Assembly: GCA_029907755.1 (NCBI GenBank)
Contig: JARYLH010000066.1
Coordinates: 1-7,847 of the forward strand
DNA from: Candidatus Methanosuratincola sp.
GTDB lineage: Archaea > Thermoproteota > Methanomethylicia > Methanomethylicales > Methanomethylicaceae
DNA: 7,847 nt
Direction: 5' to 3'
Shown here: positions 5,253-7,847 of the stretch, piece after piece
Position numbering within the stretch: position 1 is the stretch's first letter
Layout of the letters: the number at the start of each line of letters is the position of its first letter
Program-made: the position numbers and the translations under genes
The notes under the pieces: model-generated
Database searches by the model: none
Told to the model about the DNA's origin: nothing
Seen by the model: the letters and a program-made list of their open reading frames with translations, nothing else

Positions 5253-7673
5253 TTGGAGAGGTTTGTCTGCATCCACGGGCACTTCTACCAGCCGCCGCGG
5301 GAGAACCCATGGCTCGAAGAGGTCGAGGCCCAGGAGTCTGCCCACCCTTACCACGACTGGAACCAGAGGGTGACCGCGGAGTGCTATGCCCCTAACACTG
5401 CCTCCAGGATCATTGGTCCCGACCGCCGGATAGTCAACATAGTGAACAACTACTCGATGATCAGCTTCAACTTTGGGCCGACGTTGCTTTCATGGATGGA
5501 AAGGAACGCACAGGAGACGTATGAGGCGATACTGGAAGCGGACACGAGGAGCGGGAAGGAATTCTCTGGGCACGGATCTGCGATCGCGCAGGCGTACAGC
5601 CACATGATAATGCCGCTCACGAGCCAGAAGGACAAGGTCACGCAGGTCAGGTGGGGGGTGGCGGACTTCAAGGCGAGGTTCAGGAGGGCACCTGAGGGAA
5701 TGTGGCTCCCCGAGACGGCGGTGGACACGCCGACCCTCGAGGCCCTCGCCCAGGAGGGGATCAAGTTCACGATCCTCGCGCCCCACCAGGCAAAGAGGTT
5801 TAGGAGGGCCGGCGGAGGCGAATGGAGGGAAGTGCGCAATGGAGGGCTTTACATCAACCGCCCCTATCTTTGCAGGCTCCCCTCGGGGAAGACCATCAGC
5901 ATCTTCTTCTACAACGAGGCGATTTCGAAGGAGGTGGCATTTGGCGGGCTTCTGAGCGACGGCGAGGCGTTCGCAAAGAGGATACTCTCGGGCTTCACAG
6001 CGGATAGCGGAAACCAGCTCGTGAGCGTCGCGACTGACGGGGAGACTTACGGGCACCACCACAAATTCGGCGAGATGGCTCTCTCATACTGCTTGCATTA
6101 CATCAAGGCAAACAACCTTGCAAGGTTGACCAACTTCGGGGAATTCCTCGAGATGAGCCCGCCCCAGGACGAGGTCGAGATTGCGGAGAGGACATCGTGG
6201 AGCTGCGAGCACGGCATCGAGCGGTGGATGGACGACTGCGGCTGCAAGACAGGGGTTTGCCCCTTGCAGAAGTGGAGGAGGCCCCTCAGGGAAGCGATGG
6301 ATTGGCTGAGGGACAATGCTGCCGTGGCTTACGAGAGCGAGATGAGAAAGCACTCCGAGAGTCCATGGGATGTAAGGGACGATTACATAGCCGTCGTGTT
6401 GGACCGCTCACCGGAGAATGTCGAACTCTTCTTCAAGAGGAATTTCAAGGCGGATCTCAGCAAGCAGGACAGGGCAAAAATCCTGAAATTGCTCGAGATG
6501 CAGCGGCATTCAATGCTCATGCAGACAAGCTGCGGTTGGTTCTTCGACGACGTGTCGAGGATAGAGACTGTCCAGATCATGAAGCATGCAGCCAGGGTGA
6601 TCCAGCTCCTGAGGGAAGTCACGGGAAGGGACCTCGAGCAGGGGTACTTGGAAAGGCTCCGGGCGGCAAAGAGCAACTACAGCGCACTCGGAGACGGGGC
6701 CAAGATCTACGAGGCATACGTTATGCCATCCAAGGTCGAACTTCCGCGGGTCGGGATACACCACGCGATATCGTCGATATTCAATGGAGAGAAGGGCGGT
6801 CCGCACAGGGTGTACTGCTACATAGTCGAGGACAAGGCATACGAACGGCAGAAGGTGGGGAAGAACGCACTGGTCACGGGGAACTCAAGAGTAACTTCAG
6901 CAATTACCCTGGAGGAGGACGAGATCTGGTACGCAGCCCTGTGGCTCGGGGACCACAACATATTCGGCGGAGTCAGGAGGCAGATGGGAGACGAGGAATT
7001 CTCTGATGCGCAGAGGGCGCTGCACGCCGCGATCCAGGCAGGGGACGTCCAGAAGACGATGAGCCTGATCGAGCTCGATTTCGGGAAAGAGGGGTGCGCG
7101 TGTTCGCTGTCGGACTTGTTCAAGGACAGGCAGATCGAGGTGCTCGGGAGGATCCTAGAGACATCGGTCGGGAGGGCGAGGGCGCACTTCCAGCAGGTCT
7201 ACGAAGACAACCTCGCCGTCATGACCTTCATGAAAGGGCTCTCGCTCAAGGTGCCGATAGCTCTCAGGGCTGCGGCAGAGGTCGTTTTGACGTACAACAT
7301 GGTCGAGGCCCTGAGGGGAGAATCGGATCCAGGTGCCTTCGAGAGGCTCGCCGACAATGCTATGAGCCTGCAGATCGAGCTCGACAAAGGGCTGATCGGG
7401 CTGGAGGCGAAGAGTCGCGTCGAGCGCGAGCTGGGGCTGCTGGCGGAGAACCCCGAAGACCTGGGCAGGATGGAAAGGCTGGAGCGGCTCCTCAGGTCTG
7501 CGGAAAGGCTGCAACTCGGGATCAATTACTGGCTTGCGCAGAACATCCTGTTCCAGATCATATCCAAATGGCAGGGGTACATGAAGGCCAGGGAGGCTTC
7601 TGGCGATCCCGGCGCAGCCAGGTGGATTGAGAAGATCAGGTCTCTCGCAGAGCTTTTGGGGATAAAGGCCTGA
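5253..7673 (+). CDS. GH57 alpha-glucan enzyme with DUF3536 C-terminal region
   Basis: An 806-residue cytoplasmic protein. Residues 1 to about 330 are a GH57 catalytic barrel. Motif 1 is HGHFYQPPRENPW (8-20). The nucleophile region is GMWLPETAVD (149-158), with E154 as predicted catalytic nucleophile. VATDGETYGHHH (259-270) carries D262 as predicted acid/base, and WSCEHGIERW follows at 316-325. The rest matches the long, mostly helical DUF3536 extension, and total length is normal for this type. GH57 enzymes hydrolyse, transfer or branch alpha-1,4/1,6-glucans; the exact activity of the DUF3536 type is not established to my knowledge. A cysteine-rich stretch at 318-336 (CEHG..., DDCGCKTGVC) may bind a metal. 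TTG 5253 is the only start after an in-frame TGA at 5229, and the family N-terminus begins there. malQ follows within a few bases, so the two are probably one operon. Confidence 0.92.
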   Translation: MERFVCIHGHFYQPPRENPWLEEVEAQESAHPYHDWNQRVTAECYAPNTASRIIGPDRRIVNIVNNYSMISFNFGPTLLSWMERNAQETYEAILEADTRSGKEFSGHGSAIAQAYSHMIMPLTSQKDKVTQVRWGVADFKARFRRAPEGMWLPETAVDTPTLEALAQEGIKFTILAPHQAKRFRRAGGGEWREVRNGGLYINRPYLCRLPSGKTISIFFYNEAISKEVAFGGLLSDGEAFAKRILSGFTADSGNQLVSVATDGETYGHHHKFGEMALSYCLHYIKANNLARLTNFGEFLEMSPPQDEVEIAERTSWSCEHGIERWMDDCGCKTGVCPLQKWRRPLREAMDWLRDNAAVAYESEMRKHSESPWDVRDDYIAVVLDRSPENVELFFKRNFKADLSKQDRAKILKLLEMQRHSMLMQTSCGWFFDDVSRIETVQIMKHAARVIQLLREVTGRDLEQGYLERLRAAKSNYSALGDGAKIYEAYVMPSKVELPRVGIHHAISSIFNGEKGGPHRVYCYIVEDKAYERQKVGKNALVTGNSRVTSAITLEEDEIWYAALWLGDHNIFGGVRRQMGDEEFSDAQRALHAAIQAGDVQKTMSLIELDFGKEGCACSLSDLFKDRQIEVLGRILETSVGRARAHFQQVYEDNLAVMTFMKGLSLKVPIALRAAAEVVLTYNMVEALRGESDPGAFERLADNAMSLQIELDKGLIGLEAKSRVERELGLLAENPEDLGRMERLERLLRSAERLQLGINYWLAQNILFQIISKWQGYMKAREASGDPGAARWIEKIRSLAELLGIKA

Positions 7674-7686
7674 TGGGGTGGCACGT

Positions 7687-7847
7687 TTGGAAGGGGCACT
7701 GAGAGATAGGGCAAGCGGAATACTGCTCCACCCAACTTGTCTCCCTTCGAAGTACGGCATAGGAGACTTTGGGCCGATGGCATACCGTTTCGTGGACCTG
7801 TTGGCAGAGACCGGGCAGGGCTACTGGCAGCTGCTGCCGCTCAACCC
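7687..7847 (+). CDS. malQ: 4-alpha-glucanotransferase (GH77), 5' part, cut by window edge
   Basis: The visible N-terminus reads RASGILLHPTCLPSKYGIGDFGP, then AYRFVDLLAETGQGYWQLLPLNP, the hallmark start of GH77 amylomaltases. The tryptophan and 'LPLNP' belong to the first strand and sugar-binding region; the catalytic residues lie beyond base 7847. The enzyme transfers alpha-1,4-glucan segments between malto-oligosaccharides in the cytoplasm. I chose TTG 7687, with GGTG (7677-7680) 6 bases upstream, matching the arrangement of the GT4 gene. GTG 7678, four bases after the GH57 stop, is in frame and would add three residues. The tight spacing implies cotranscription and likely translational coupling with the GH57 gene. 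Confidence 0.93.
   Translation, partial: MEGALRDRASGILLHPTCLPSKYGIGDFGPMAYRFVDLLAETGQGYWQLLPLN

Noticed and set aside
6197..7006. 269-codon plus-strand ORF inside the GH57 gene
   Set aside because: It is rich in Arg/Gly with low complexity, as expected from the second frame of a GC-rich gene. The GH57 frame covers it entirely with recognisable motifs.
1..7847. CRISPR array, insertion-sequence inverted repeats or replication origin repeats
   Set aside because: No regularly spaced repeats, no transposase and no clustered origin-box-like repeats were found on reading both strands.

Overview
The window comes from an archaeon. Both tRNAs have archaeal promoters. One of them carries a canonical 37/38 intron with a complete bulge-helix-bulge. 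The genes have short AT-rich boxes about 26-30 bases before the expected transcript starts, and there is an Sm-like (LSm) protein and a GH57 enzyme of the DUF3536 type. AGG/AGA arginine and ATA isoleucine codons are common and TTG start codons dominate. A TACK-type thermophile is my best guess, but the lineage cannot be fixed from this sequence alone.

Left part (1-2340), all on the minus strand: the decayed end of an integrated element sitting directly downstream of a tRNA-Phe(GAA) gene. Reading away from the tRNA there is the N-terminal part of a tyrosine recombinase whose catalytic C-terminus is gone. It runs in frame into the front half of a D5/SF3-type replication helicase. That helicase has a one-base frameshift inside the Walker A motif and a second one in a run of seven A's just after the predicted arginine finger. 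It stops near 700, where a PD-(D/E)XK-type nuclease lacking its own start follows and runs off the left edge. Sampled stretches are clearly AT-richer than the right half (22 G+C of 60 at 781-840, against 40 of 60 at 3001-3060).

Middle (2341-2733): tRNA-Phe (minus) and an intron-containing tRNA-Gly(GCC) (plus), divergent, both with encoded CCA, separated by about 220 bases that hold both promoters.

Right part (2746-7847): chromosomal genes. On the minus strand, in transcription order, are an LSm-winged-helix fusion protein, an OsmC-family protein and a GT4 glycosyltransferase resembling glycogen synthase. On the plus strand, divergent from the LSm gene, are a GH57/DUF3536 alpha-glucan enzyme and, four to thirteen bases after it, the start of a GH77 4-alpha-glucanotransferase (malQ), cut by the window edge. 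The glycosyltransferase, GH57 and GH77 genes together suggest storage-glucan (glycogen-type) synthesis and remodelling. The four complete protein genes here all begin with TTG, with no ATG available upstream in frame.
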